Shown in pieces: positions 21,665-29,822 of a stretch of DNA of 64,000 bases. The stretch lies in assembly GCF_003075415.1 (NCBI RefSeq), contig NZ_QDAH01000012.1:54163-118162 (forward strand). Direction: 5' to 3'. How positions within the stretch are numbered: position 1 is the first letter of the stretch; each line of letters starts with the position of its first letter. Both the position numbers and the translations under genes were made by a program. Below the pieces are notes generated by a model. It saw nothing but the letters and a program-made list of their open reading frames with translations, made no database searches and was not told the origin of the DNA. The stretch comes from Microvirga sp. KLBC 81 (GTDB lineage Bacteria > Pseudomonadota > Alphaproteobacteria > Rhizobiales > Beijerinckiaceae).

Positions 21665-22684
21665 TCAAGTCTCCTTCCGATAAGCCACCACCTCCTGCTC
21701 GATCGCGCCGAAGATCGAGTGGCCTTCCTTGTCCTTCATCTCGATGCGGATCGTGTCGCCGAAGCGCATGAAGGGCGTGCGGGCCTCGCCGTGAAGGATG
21801 GTTTCCACCGTGCGTAGCTCTGCGAGACACGAATAGCCGAGGCCTCCATCGGCAATGGGCTTACCCGGTCCGCCACCCTCGTCCTTGTTGGAGACGGTGC
21901 CCGAGCCGATGATCGTGCCGGCCCCGAGCGGGCGGGTCTTGGCCGCGTGTGCGATGAGCGTCGGGAAGTCGAAGGTCATGTCCACCCCGGCATTGGGCTT
22001 GCCGAAGGGCTTGTCGTTAAGGGTGGAGAAGAGGGGCAGGTGAACCTTGCCACCGTCCCAGGCATCCTCCAGTTCGTCGGGCGTGACGGCAACCGGCGAG
22101 AAGGCTGAGGAAGGCTTCGATTGGAAGAAGCCGAAGCCCTTCGCGAGTTCGCCAGGGATCAGGTTTCTCAGCGAGACATCGTTCACGAGCATGACGAGAC
22201 GGATCGCGTTCGCGGCTTCCTTCCGGGTCGAGCCCATGGGCACATCCCCCGTGATCACGGCGATTTCGGCCTCGAAATCAATGCCGTGCGCCTCGCTGAC
22301 GGCGATGATCGGGTCGCGCGGCCCGAGGAACGAATCCGAGCCGCCCTGATACATGAGCGGATCGGTCCAGAAGGATTCTGGCATCTCCGCCCCGCGGGCT
22401 TTGCGCACCAGCTCTACGTGATTCACATAGGCCGAACCGTCCGCCCATTGGTAAGAGCGGGGCAGGGGCGAAGCGCAGTCATGCTCGTGGAAGCGGAAGG
22501 AGGGCACGGATCCGTGCTCCAGCTGTTCCGCGAGGTCACGCAGGCGAGGCTCGACTTTTTCCCAATCGTCGAGGGCTTGCTGTAGCGTCGGAACAATGAA
22601 AAATGCGTCCGTCGCGCGGGTCAGGTCCCTCGAGACGATTACGAGCCGGCCATCACGGCCCTGTTTGAGCGAGGAGAGCTTCAT
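21665..22684 (-). CDS. fumarylacetoacetate hydrolase family protein
   Basis: A 339-residue enzyme of the FAH family, the final step of tyrosine catabolism (fumarylacetoacetate to fumarate and acetoacetate). An N-terminal domain precedes the FAH core, with metal-binding acidic residues in FEAEIAVITGDVP and the segments GAGTIIGSGTVSNKDEGG and FGDTIRIEMKD. The ATG at 22684 is chosen; an in-frame GTG six bases upstream is also possible. Although the family also contains other C-C hydrolases, the nearby hmgA, maiA and hppD support this step. It is transcribed divergently from a TRAP binding-protein gene. Confidence 0.9.
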   Translation of the reverse strand: MKLSSLKQGRDGRLVIVSRDLTRATDAFFIVPTLQQALDDWEKVEPRLRDLAEQLEHGSVPSFRFHEHDCASPLPRSYQWADGSAYVNHVELVRKARGAEMPESFWTDPLMYQGGSDSFLGPRDPIIAVSEAHGIDFEAEIAVITGDVPMGSTRKEAANAIRLVMLVNDVSLRNLIPGELAKGFGFFQSKPSSAFSPVAVTPDELEDAWDGGKVHLPLFSTLNDKPFGKPNAGVDMTFDFPTLIAHAAKTRPLGAGTIIGSGTVSNKDEGGGPGKPIADGGLGYSCLAELRTVETILHGEARTPFMRFGDTIRIEMKDKEGHSIFGAIEQEVVAYRKET

Positions 22685-22710
22685 AGCCACCCACCTGGTT
22701 GTTGTGGTTT

Positions 22711-22727
22711 ATTGAGCTTGCAACGAA
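22711..22727. promoter_or_regulatory. candidate weak operator for the MarR regulator
   Basis: ATTGA-GCTT-GCAAC (22711-22724) plus GAA resembles the sites between hmgA and marR (GTTGC-N4-GCAAC-GAA). The right arm with GAA is identical and the left arm keeps only TTG. It lies in the divergent gap between the hydrolase and TRAP genes, 27 bases upstream of the hydrolase ATG. This is a proposal from sequence likeness only. Confidence 0.4.
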
Positions 22728-22748
22728 AGAGTCTGCGGGGAAACGCCA

Positions 22749-23846
22749 ATGACGACAATGAAGAGAAGAAATTTCCTGAAGGGCGCCGGCCTTGCGGCCG
22801 CAGCCACCACGGTGGCGGCCCCCGCCATCGCTCAGTCCAGCCCCGAAATCCGCTGGCGTCTGACCTCGAGCTTCCCCAAGTCGCTCGACACGATTTTCGG
22901 CACGGCCCAGACCTTCGCCAAGTACATGGCGGAAGCGACCGACAACAAGTTCCAGATCCAGGTCTTCGCCCCGGGCGAGATCGTCGGCGGCCTCCAGGCC
23001 ATGGACGCGGTCGAGAACGGCTCCGTCGAACTCGCTCACACCCCGACCTATTACTACATCGGCCGCGAGCCGGCGCTCGGCGTCGCGACCGGGCTGCCGT
23101 TCAGCCTCAATGCCCGTCAGGCCCATTCCTGGTGGCACTTTGCCGGCGGCAAGGAGATCATCAACGAGGTGCTCGCGAAGTATAACTGCACCTCGCTGGT
23201 CTGCGGCAATTCCGGCGCGCAGATGGGCGGCTTCTTCCGCAAGGAGATCAACACGGTCGATGACCTGAAGGGCCTCAAGTTCCGCATCGGCGGCCTCGGC
23301 GGCCAAGTGCTCGCCAAGCTCGGCGTCGTGCCGCAGCAGATCGCTCCGGGCGACGTGTATCCCGCTCTCGAGCGCGGCACGCTCGATGCGGCCGAGTTCG
23401 TCGGCCCCTATGACGACGAGAAGCTCGGCTTCCTGAAGGTCGCGAAGTACTATTACGCGCCCGGCTTCTGGGAGGGCGGCGCCATGCTGCACCTCGTCAT
23501 CAACAAGGCGAAGTGGGACGAACTGCCGAAGCACTACCAAGCCATCATGGCCCAGGCTTCGGAAGCCGCAAACAACTGGATGCTGGCGAAGTACGACGCC
23601 GTGAACGGCCAGGCGCTGCGCCGCATGGTTGGCGCGGGTGCTGAACTGCGCACCTTCTCGCCCGCCATCATGGAAGCCTCGCTCAAGGCGGCCAACGAGC
23701 TCTACGACGAGCTCTCGGCCAAGAACGCCAATTTCAAGAAGGCCTATGACTCGATGGTGGCCTATCGGAACGATGTGCTGCCCTGGTGGCAGCTCAACGA
23801 ATACGCGTTCGACACTTTCATGATCCGCACGCGCGGCAGAGCGTAG
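22749..23846 (+). CDS. TRAP transporter solute-binding protein, DctP family (copy 2)
   Basis: A 365-residue periplasmic receptor with a twin-arginine signal (MKRRNFLKGAGLAAAA, cleavage near AIAQ). It is a close paralogue of the protein at 4277-5365; shared blocks include [27 protein letters not shown] versus [17 protein letters not shown] and [10 protein letters not shown]. This one lies between the fumarylacetoacetate hydrolase and hmgA genes, so its ligand may be an aromatic or 2-oxo acid of the tyrosine route; that is inference. No TRAP membrane subunits are present in the window. The start could also be the ATG three codons later. Confidence 0.92.
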   Translation: MTTMKRRNFLKGAGLAAAATTVAAPAIAQSSPEIRWRLTSSFPKSLDTIFGTAQTFAKYMAEATDNKFQIQVFAPGEIVGGLQAMDAVENGSVELAHTPTYYYIGREPALGVATGLPFSLNARQAHSWWHFAGGKEIINEVLAKYNCTSLVCGNSGAQMGGFFRKEINTVDDLKGLKFRIGGLGGQVLAKLGVVPQQIAPGDVYPALERGTLDAAEFVGPYDDEKLGFLKVAKYYYAPGFWEGGAMLHLVINKAKWDELPKHYQAIMAQASEAANNWMLAKYDAVNGQALRRMVGAGAELRTFSPAIMEASLKAANELYDELSAKNANFKKAYDSMVAYRNDVLPWWQLNEYAFDTFMIRTRGRA

Positions 23847-23874
23847 GCCTCGGAAGCCTTGAATATCTAAGAGA

Positions 23875-23902
23875 GGCCGGTGCTCTGCGCCGGCCCTTTT
23901 CT
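23875..23902 (+). terminator. intrinsic terminator after TRAP binding protein copy 2
   Basis: GGCCGGTGC and GCGCCGGCC form a 9-bp stem with one wobble around a short loop, followed by CTTTTCTT. It lies 29 bases past the stop and before the converging hmgA gene. Confidence 0.75.
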
Positions 23903-23923
23903 TGTGCGTGTCGAATATGGCTC

Positions 23924-25291
23924 TCACTTCAGCTCGCGCTGGTTCGGATCGAAGTGCTTCTTCAGATCGCGCCAGCAATCGATGTAGTTGTCCTGAAGCG
24001 TCGGCAGTTCGGCTGCGTATTTCGTCACGCGCTGCGGGAAGCGCGTTTCGAACATGAAGGCCATGGTGCCGGTTAGCTTCACGGGCTTCAGCTCCACATT
24101 GCTCGCATGTTCGAAGGCCATGGCGTCGGGGCCGTGCGGCAACATCTGGTTGTGGAGCGACATGCCGCCCGGCACGAAGCCTTCGGGCTTCGCGTCGTAG
24201 ACGCCGTAGATCAGGCCCATGAATTCGGACATCAGGTTGCGGTGATACCAGGGTGGACGGAAGGTGTTTTCCGCCACCATCCAGCGCTCGGGGAAGATCA
24301 CGAAATCGACGTTCGCCGTGCCGGGTGTCTCCGATGGTGCGGTGAGCACCGTGAAGATCGAGGGATCGGGATGATCGAACATGATCGCGCCGACCGGTGA
24401 GAAGTGGCGAAGGTCGTATTTGTAAGGTGCGTAGTTGCCGTGCCACGCCACCACGTCGAGCGGCGACTGGCTGATTTCCGTGCGATAAAGTTCGCCGCCC
24501 CATTTCACGAAGAGGAAGGAGAGGGCTTCCTTGTCTTCATAGGCCGCAACGGGCGTGAGGAAATCGCGCGGATTGGCGAGGCAGTTCGCGCCGATGGGGC
24601 CGCGATCGGGCAGGGTGAACGCCCCGCCGTAATTCTCGCACACATAGGCGCGCGCCACGCCATCGACGAGCTCGAGCTTGAAGATCACGCCGCGGGGAAT
24701 GACGCAGATCTCGCCGGGCTCGATGTCGATCACGCCGAACTCGGTGCGGAAGCGCAAATGACCCTGCTGCGCCACGATGAGATACTCGCCGTCCGCATTG
24801 AAGAAATACTCGTTGTCCATGGAGCGGGTCACGAGAAGCACATGCGCCGCCATGCCGGTCTGCGTGTCGGAGTCGCCAGCCGTCGTGATGGTGCGAAGGC
24901 CTGAGACGAAGGTAATGGCCTCGTCGGGAATGGGCGTCGGGTCCCATCGCAACTGGCCAAGGGGAAGATCGCTCTCGTCGCGCGCCGCAGGGGCAGTGCG
25001 CATGAGGCCCTTGTCCACTTTCACGTAGCGGCCGGAATGCTTCACGGAAGGCCGGATGCGGTAGAGCCAGGAGCGCTGGTTGGTGGCCTGTGGGGCCGTG
25101 AAGGGGGAGCCGGAGAGCTGCTCGGCGTAGAGGCCGTAATTGATCTTCTGCGGCGAGTTGCGCCCGATGGGGAGCGCCCCCTCCAGCGCCTCCGTCTCGA
25201 ACGAGTTGCCGAAGCCCGACATGTAGCCGGGCACGATGGCGCTGGAGCGCGGCTGCTGAGATTGGAAGCCTGAGACGTTCTGAACGTTCAT
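23924..25291 (-). CDS. hmgA: homogentisate 1,2-dioxygenase
   Basis: A 455-residue non-haem Fe(II) dioxygenase that opens the ring of homogentisate to maleylacetoacetate. The start region [19 protein letters not shown] and NPQKI-like [17 protein letters not shown] are diagnostic. The C-terminal iron-binding region contains [16 protein letters not shown] and [20 protein letters not shown]. Length equals the family norm. AGGGAG precedes the ATG. It is transcribed away from marR, and the shared gap holds a pair of operator-like sites. Confidence 0.98.
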   Translation of the reverse strand: MNVQNVSGFQSQQPRSSAIVPGYMSGFGNSFETEALEGALPIGRNSPQKINYGLYAEQLSGSPFTAPQATNQRSWLYRIRPSVKHSGRYVKVDKGLMRTAPAARDESDLPLGQLRWDPTPIPDEAITFVSGLRTITTAGDSDTQTGMAAHVLLVTRSMDNEYFFNADGEYLIVAQQGHLRFRTEFGVIDIEPGEICVIPRGVIFKLELVDGVARAYVCENYGGAFTLPDRGPIGANCLANPRDFLTPVAAYEDKEALSFLFVKWGGELYRTEISQSPLDVVAWHGNYAPYKYDLRHFSPVGAIMFDHPDPSIFTVLTAPSETPGTANVDFVIFPERWMVAENTFRPPWYHRNLMSEFMGLIYGVYDAKPEGFVPGGMSLHNQMLPHGPDAMAFEHASNVELKPVKLTGTMAFMFETRFPQRVTKYAAELPTLQDNYIDCWRDLKKHFDPNQRELK

Positions 25292-25359
25292 AGGCGTTCT
25301 CCCTGGAACGGAGCCGATTGCGGTCTCGTTTGATATTGACCGGACAGCTTGTAAATCTA

Positions 25360-25373
25360 GTTGCTAGTGCAAC
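25360..25373. promoter_or_regulatory. operator-like site 1 between hmgA and marR
   Basis: GTTGC-TAGT-GCAAC, a 5-bp dyad with a 4-base spacer, followed by GAAT. Site 2 is its exact reverse complement, 29 bases further on centre to centre. The pair lies between the hmgA start (25291) and the marR start (25418), as expected for auto-regulation plus control of hmgA. Confidence 0.75.
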
Positions 25374-25388
25374 GAATTTATCCTATTA

Positions 25389-25402
25389 GTTGCACTAGCA
25401 AC
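25389..25402. promoter_or_regulatory. operator-like site 2 between hmgA and marR
   Basis: GTTGC-ACTA-GCAAC, followed by GAAT. It ends 15 bases before the marR ATG, so binding here would block access to the start region of marR. Both arms match site 1 exactly, and the spacer is the complement of that in site 1. Confidence 0.75.
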
Positions 25403-25417
25403 GAATTATTGTCAACC

Positions 25418-25918
25418 ATGGCCCCACGTTCCGCAGCAAAGAAACAGGAGGCCTCCAACCCCATGGTGGTCCTGGAGCGCTTCCTGCCTTACCGCCTCAA
25501 TGTGCTGGCGAGCCTGACCTCGAATGCGCTGGCGCAGATCTATGCCGAGAGGTTTGGCCTTTCGATTCCCGCTTGGCGGGTCATTGCGACGCTTGGTCAG
25601 TACGAATACCGCACGGCCCGGGACATCGCGGCTCATGGCGTCATGCACAAATCCACCGTCTCGCGGGCGGTCTCGGCCCTTGAGCAGCGCGGTTTGATCG
25701 CGCGTCGTCCAAACGAGGATGATCGGCGGGAGGAACTGCTGGAGCTGACAGAGGAGGGGCAGGAGATCTACGAGGCCTTGGCTCCGGAGGCGCTCGCCTT
25801 CGAGGAGCGCTTCGTCTCCGTGCTCACGGAGGAAGAGCAGAAGGTTCTCGCCTCCCTCATCGATCGCCTGAGCGGCCATGCGCGTCTGATGGTACCTGAG
25901 GGGGAGGTGGAGGGGTGA
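25418..25918 (+). CDS. MarR family transcriptional regulator (HmgR/HpaR-like role)
   Basis: A 166-residue winged-helix regulator. The helix-turn-helix lies in YRTARDIAAHGVMHKSTVSR, with the wing around RRPNEDDRREELLELTEEG, as in MarR proteins. The ATG at 25418 is chosen because the operator sites lie immediately upstream; a longer frame would run through them. It is probably a repressor of hmgA and of its own operon that is released by a pathway intermediate such as homogentisate; that is inference from position. The downstream maiA start overlaps its stop. Confidence 0.92.
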   Translation: MAPRSAAKKQEASNPMVVLERFLPYRLNVLASLTSNALAQIYAERFGLSIPAWRVIATLGQYEYRTARDIAAHGVMHKSTVSRAVSALEQRGLIARRPNEDDRREELLELTEEGQEIYEALAPEALAFEERFVSVLTEEEQKVLASLIDRLSGHARLMVPEGEVEG

Positions 25919-26541
25919 GGCTCTATACCTATTTCCGTTCCTCGGCGGCCTATCGGGTCAGGATCGCTCTCAACCTGAAGGGAGTGCCTTACGAATCCGT
26001 GGCCGTGAACCTTCTCAAGGGCGAGCAGCGGGAGGAAGCATACCGCGCCATCAACCCTCAGAAGCGCATCCCCTCTCTCGACATCGGTGGCACGACACTG
26101 ATCCAGTCTCCCGCCATTCTCGAATATCTCGACGAGGTTTACCCGGAGCCGCCCATGCTGCCCGTGGGCGCCGTGAATCGCGCGAAGGTGCGCGCCATCG
26201 CCTCGATCATCGGCTGCGATATTCATCCGCTCAACAATCTCGGGTCTCTCAGTTATCTCAAGAAAAAGCTGGGGCACGATCAGTCCACGGCGGATGCCTG
26301 GTATGCCCATTGGGTGCGCGAAGGATTCGATGCCATCGAGGCGCTGATTGAGCCTGGCCCTTATGCTTGCGGTTCGCGCGTCACGCTCGCCGACCTCTAT
26401 CTCGTGCCTCAGGTCTTCAATGCGCGGCGCTTCAACATCTCGCTCGATGCCTATCCGAAGATCGTCGCGGTGGATGCGGCCTGTGCTGACCTCCGCGCCT
26501 TTCAGGATGCCGCGCCGGAACGCCAGCCGGACGCGGTGTGA
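25915..26541 (+). CDS. maiA: maleylacetoacetate isomerase (zeta-class GST)
   Basis: A 208-residue glutathione-dependent enzyme converting maleylacetoacetate to fumarylacetoacetate. The start YTYFRSSAAYRVRIALNL carries the active-site SSAAYR form usual in bacteria, followed by the glutathione-binding NPQKRIPSLDI and LIQSPAILEYLDE. The GTG start overlaps the stop of marR (GTGA), which implies translational coupling. Its position between hmgA and hppD agrees with the pathway. Confidence 0.96.
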   Translation: MRLYTYFRSSAAYRVRIALNLKGVPYESVAVNLLKGEQREEAYRAINPQKRIPSLDIGGTTLIQSPAILEYLDEVYPEPPMLPVGAVNRAKVRAIASIIGCDIHPLNNLGSLSYLKKKLGHDQSTADAWYAHWVREGFDAIEALIEPGPYACGSRVTLADLYLVPQVFNARRFNISLDAYPKIVAVDAACADLRAFQDAAPERQPDAV

Positions 26542-26586
26542 GAAGGGGCGCATCCTGCGTGTGAGGCATGCGCCGACGAAAAACCG

Positions 26587-26607
26587 GCAGGCTCTCAATG
26601 AGCCTGC
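26587..26607 (+). promoter_or_regulatory. hairpin in the hppD leader
   Basis: GCAGGCTC (26587-26594) and GAGCCTGC (26600-26607) form a perfect 8-bp stem with loop TCAAT, ending 11 bases before the ACAGGAGGAAAG ribosome site of hppD. No T run follows, so it is not an intrinsic terminator. It could protect the hppD message or be where an mRNA is processed. Confidence 0.5.
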
Positions 26608-26628
26608 GTTCATGACAGGAGGAAAGCC

Positions 26629-27744
26629 ATGGGACCGTTCCCGCACGACGCACCGCCGCCGGCCATCAGCGAAGACAACCCGATGGGAACCGACGGCTTC
26701 GAGTTCGTGGAGTTCTGCCATCCGGATCCGCAGGCGCTGGATAAGCTGTTCAAGACGATGGGTTTTTCCGTCGTCGCGAAACATCGCTCGAAGAACGTGC
26801 TGCTCTACCGGCAGGGCGACATCAACTTCATCGTCAATGCTCAGCCCGGCTCCTTTGCCGAGCGCTTCGCCAGCCAGCATGGGCCGTCGGCGCCGGCTAT
26901 GGCCTTCCGCGTGGTCGACGCGAAATATGCCTATGAGCGCGCTCTCTCCATGGGCGCCAAGCCCGCGCAGACGCAGGTCGGTCCGAATGAACTCGAGATC
27001 CCGGCCATCGAAGGCATTGGTGGCCTGCAGATCTATTTCGTCGACCGCTATGGTGCGAAGGGCTCCATTTATGACGTGGACTTCGAGTGGTTCGGTGAGA
27101 AGGATCCGAAGCCGCGTGGCCTCGGCCTCTATTATATCGACCATCTGACCCATAACGTTTATCGCGGCCGACTGAACGAATGGGCGGGCTTCTATGAGCG
27201 CCTCTTCAACTTCCGCCAGATCCGCTACTTCGACATCGAGGGCAAGCTGACAGGCCTGCATTCCCGCGCGATGACGAGCCCCGACGGCAAGATCCGCATT
27301 CCGATCAACGAGGATGCCGGCGAGACCGGGCAGATCGAGGAGTATCTGCAGGAGTACAAAGGCGAGGGCATTCAGCACGTGGCCTTGGGCTCGCACGATC
27401 TCTACGAATCCATTGAGGCGCTGATCGCAAACGGGCTCGAATTCATGCCCGCGCCGAATGACATCTACTACTCGCGTATCGACAAGCGCCTCCCCAGCCA
27501 CGGCGAGCCTCTCGATCGCCTTCAGAAGAACGGGATCCTCATTGATGGCGAAGGCGTCGTGGAGGGCGGGTTCACGAAGGTACTGCTCCAGCGTTTCGGC
27601 AAGACCGCCATCGGCCCGATCTTCTTCGAGTTCATTCAGCGCAAAGGCGATGAAGGATTCGGTGAGGGCAATTTCAAGGCACTCTTCGAGTCCATCGAGG
27701 AGGATCAGATTCGCCGTGGTGTCCTGAAGCCGAAAGTGGCTTGA
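26629..27744 (+). CDS. hppD: 4-hydroxyphenylpyruvate dioxygenase
   Basis: A 371-residue Fe(II) dioxygenase making homogentisate from 4-hydroxyphenylpyruvate, the entry to this pathway. The iron ligands fit His172 (YYIDHLTHNV), His249 (GEGIQHVAL) and Glu333 (IFFEFIQRKG). The C-terminus, with FGEGNFKALFESIE, is that of a full-length enzyme. AGGAGG precedes the start. It lies 87 bases after maiA and may share its transcript or have its own promoter. Confidence 0.98.
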   Translation: MGPFPHDAPPPAISEDNPMGTDGFEFVEFCHPDPQALDKLFKTMGFSVVAKHRSKNVLLYRQGDINFIVNAQPGSFAERFASQHGPSAPAMAFRVVDAKYAYERALSMGAKPAQTQVGPNELEIPAIEGIGGLQIYFVDRYGAKGSIYDVDFEWFGEKDPKPRGLGLYYIDHLTHNVYRGRLNEWAGFYERLFNFRQIRYFDIEGKLTGLHSRAMTSPDGKIRIPINEDAGETGQIEEYLQEYKGEGIQHVALGSHDLYESIEALIANGLEFMPAPNDIYYSRIDKRLPSHGEPLDRLQKNGILIDGEGVVEGGFTKVLLQRFGKTAIGPIFFEFIQRKGDEGFGEGNFKALFESIEEDQIRRGVLKPKVA

Positions 27745-27748
27745 GGCT

Positions 27749-27890
27749 TGCTCTAGCGCAACGTGCGGAACCGAGGTCCGCGTCAGTGAAAAGTGGCCCC
27801 GGCTTTCCGCAATTCACGATGCGCTCATCAAAGAGGGGAGCATCGGATGAATCCCAAAAGTGCAAATCCACTTTTGGGTCCGATGCTCTA
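27749..27890. repeat. two-module composite repeat
   Basis: Module A (27749-27823) contains gtgcggaaccgaggtccg, cgtcagtgaaaagtgg and gctttccgcaattcacgatgc. Module B (about 27838-27888) is a long stem with atcccaaaagtgcaaatcc facing acttttgggtccgatgctc. The same modules, in other order or orientation, make up the repeats at 46268-46470 and 48059-48194. Confidence 0.8.
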
Positions 27891-28385
27891 GGGTCACGAT
27901 TCGACGAAGGCCGGGCATGTCCCCGGCCTTCCTATTTCGAGCTTCAGAGGCCCGGTTCTGCCCAATATGTGGACAGACTTATTCACAGGCTCACCCATTC
28001 GTGATTTCTGAATTCGGGCTGAGAGGCGCGGTTCGAGGCGCCATTCCTAGGATTGGAAGCCCTTGAATATTAAGGGTTTGTTAGGAATCGACCTCAAAGT
28101 TTGACGGAAAGTAAACGGGGCAGGGTGAAAACGTTGCGTTTGTGCAACATGCCCCTGAAAAGCCCCCCCGATTGCCCATTTTGTGCCTTCATTCGGTTGC
28201 TTGCGGGACCGCTCTAGCTAATGTGACAGCAGCGACGGGGGCACCCCAGTCGTCATTTGGTGGGCCCAGCCGAAAGGCGGGCCGCCAGATCACTAGGGGA
28301 AAAGGGTGTGTTTGGAGCTTCATCGAAGCCTTCAAAGCACAAGAGCCCGACCCCCCAAGGGTCTCGAAACTTTGGAGGTTTAACC
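27891..28385. other. porin upstream region
   Basis: About 495 bases without a convincing gene. A perfect 10-bp hairpin GAAGGCCGGG/CCCGGCCTTC is at 27906-27931. The stretch 28060-28130 is relatively AT-rich and could hold the porin promoter. A GTTGC-N6-GCAAC dyad is at 28133-28148. The last 200 bases before the ATG look like a long mRNA leader. Nothing else was recognised. Confidence 0.45.
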
Positions 28386-29672
28386 ATGAAGCTCGTTAAG
28401 AGCCTTCTGCTCGGTTCCGTTGCGGGTCTCGCCGCCGTTGCCGGTGCTCAGGCTGCTGACCTTCCCGCGAAGAAGGCCGCTGCTGTCGAATACGTTCGCG
28501 TCTGCTCCACCTACGGCGCAGGCTTCTTCTACATCCCCGGCACGGAAACCTGCCTCCGCGTCGGCGGCCGCGTCCGCGCCGAATACCGCTACCTCGAGCC
28601 GCAAGCTCGTGAGGATGACTCGATCGGCTTCCGCGCTCGTGGCCGTCTCAACCTCGACGCCCGTACCGCCACGGCCTACGGCCTGCTGCGTACGTTCGTC
28701 CGCTTCGAGATGACCCGCGACACCGGCGTGTACGGCTTCTCGTCCACCTCGGCCAACGTCGACCAGGCCTTCATCCAGTTCGGCGGCCTGACTGCTGGTC
28801 GCGCCGTGTCGTTCTTCGACAACGGCGACCTGCCGACCGGCCACTTCGGCACGCTCCGCTTCTCGGACGCTCCGACCGTGAACCTGCTCGCCTACACCTT
28901 CTCGTTCGGCAACGGCTTCTCGGCCTCGCTGGCGCTCGAAGAGGGCCGCTTCGCTCCTGCGGCTGATGACGTGATCATCGGCAGCGGTGTGCCTGGCGTT
29001 GAAGCCGGTCAGCGTACGCCCGACCTCGTCGCAAACCTGAAGTACGCCGGCACCTGGGGTTCGGCGATGCTCTCCGGTGCGGTTCACCAGATCCGTAGCG
29101 CGGTTCTCGACCCGGCGATTTACGACCCGGCTATCGCTGGCACGGTCCCGGACAGCGAGTACGGCTTCGCCGTGTCGTTCCAGGGCCACGTGAACCTGCC
29201 GATGCTCGCCGCCGGCGACGCTCTGTGGATTGCCGCCACCTATGCTGACGGCGCTCTCGGCTATCTCGGCGCTACCAGCAACATCACCATCGGCGGCCTC
29301 ACCGGTGACGTGATCGACGCCTTCATCGACGCCGATGGCGACATCGAGACGGGCGAAGGCTGGTCGATTGCCGGTGGTCTGCGTCACTACTGGACCCCTG
29401 AGATCCGTCAGAACGTCTTCGGTTCGTACGCGAGCATCGAGTACAGCGGCGTTCCGGCTCTGGCTGCTCCGGGTGTCGTCGCGAGCGACTTCGACTTCAC
29501 CGAGTGGCGCCTTGGCACGAACGTGATCTGGACGCCGGTTTCCGGCCTCGACATCGGTGTTGAGGTTATCTACGCCAACATCGACACGGATCAGCCTCGG
29601 GTCGTCGAGGGTGACCTTCGCGACAGCGACGATGTTTGGGAAGGCCGTCTGCGCATCCAGCGCGACTTCTAA
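28386..29672 (+). CDS. outer-membrane porin, Rhizobiales type
   Basis: A 428-residue beta-barrel. Residues 1-23 form a Sec signal (MKLVKSLLLGSVAGLAAVAG) with mature start ADLPAKKA. CSTYGAGFFYIPGTETCLRV has the paired Cys found in alphaproteobacterial porins. Alternating strands follow, and the protein ends with an aromatic residue (RIQRDF), the BAM insertion signal. GGAGG lies before the ATG at 28386. It is probably a major general porin, given the dedicated leader and strong terminator. Confidence 0.95.
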   Translation: MKLVKSLLLGSVAGLAAVAGAQAADLPAKKAAAVEYVRVCSTYGAGFFYIPGTETCLRVGGRVRAEYRYLEPQAREDDSIGFRARGRLNLDARTATAYGLLRTFVRFEMTRDTGVYGFSSTSANVDQAFIQFGGLTAGRAVSFFDNGDLPTGHFGTLRFSDAPTVNLLAYTFSFGNGFSASLALEEGRFAPAADDVIIGSGVPGVEAGQRTPDLVANLKYAGTWGSAMLSGAVHQIRSAVLDPAIYDPAIAGTVPDSEYGFAVSFQGHVNLPMLAAGDALWIAATYADGALGYLGATSNITIGGLTGDVIDAFIDADGDIETGEGWSIAGGLRHYWTPEIRQNVFGSYASIEYSGVPALAAPGVVASDFDFTEWRLGTNVIWTPVSGLDIGVEVIYANIDTDQPRVVEGDLRDSDDVWEGRLRIQRDF

Positions 29673-29697
29673 TCGGCTCATCCCGATTGGTTAGAGG

Positions 29698-29729
29698 AAA
29701 CCCCGGTGCTTTCACCGGGGTTTCTTTTT
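29698..29729 (+). terminator. porin intrinsic terminator
   Basis: AAACCCCGGTG (29698-29708) pairs with CACCGGGGTTT (29713-29723) around a 4-base loop, followed by CTTTTT. Confidence 0.93.
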
Positions 29730-29822
29730 GCGTCTATGGTCTGCAATGTGAGGTTATGCCGTCAACAGCATGACAATGGTCCGCTCCTCAGTTTCCTAAA
29801 GGATGAGGAAATGCGCTGAAAC

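Noticed and set aside
22653..24503. 616-codon minus-strand open frame across the second TRAP gene
   Set aside because: It runs antisense to a clear TRAP receptor and into hmgA, is rich in Arg/Leu/Glu/Ala/His, and has no motif. Similar antisense frames at 4223-5599, 12062-13231, 38392-40371 and 51836-53830 were rejected for the same reason.
27741..28066. Small open frames between hppD and the porin
   Set aside because: They overlap the dispersed repeats, lack ribosome sites and show no protein-like composition.
28257..28385. Upstream extension of the porin
   Set aside because: The signal peptide MKLVKSLLLGSVAG begins at 28386 with GGAGG before it; the 43 upstream codons read as non-coding leader.
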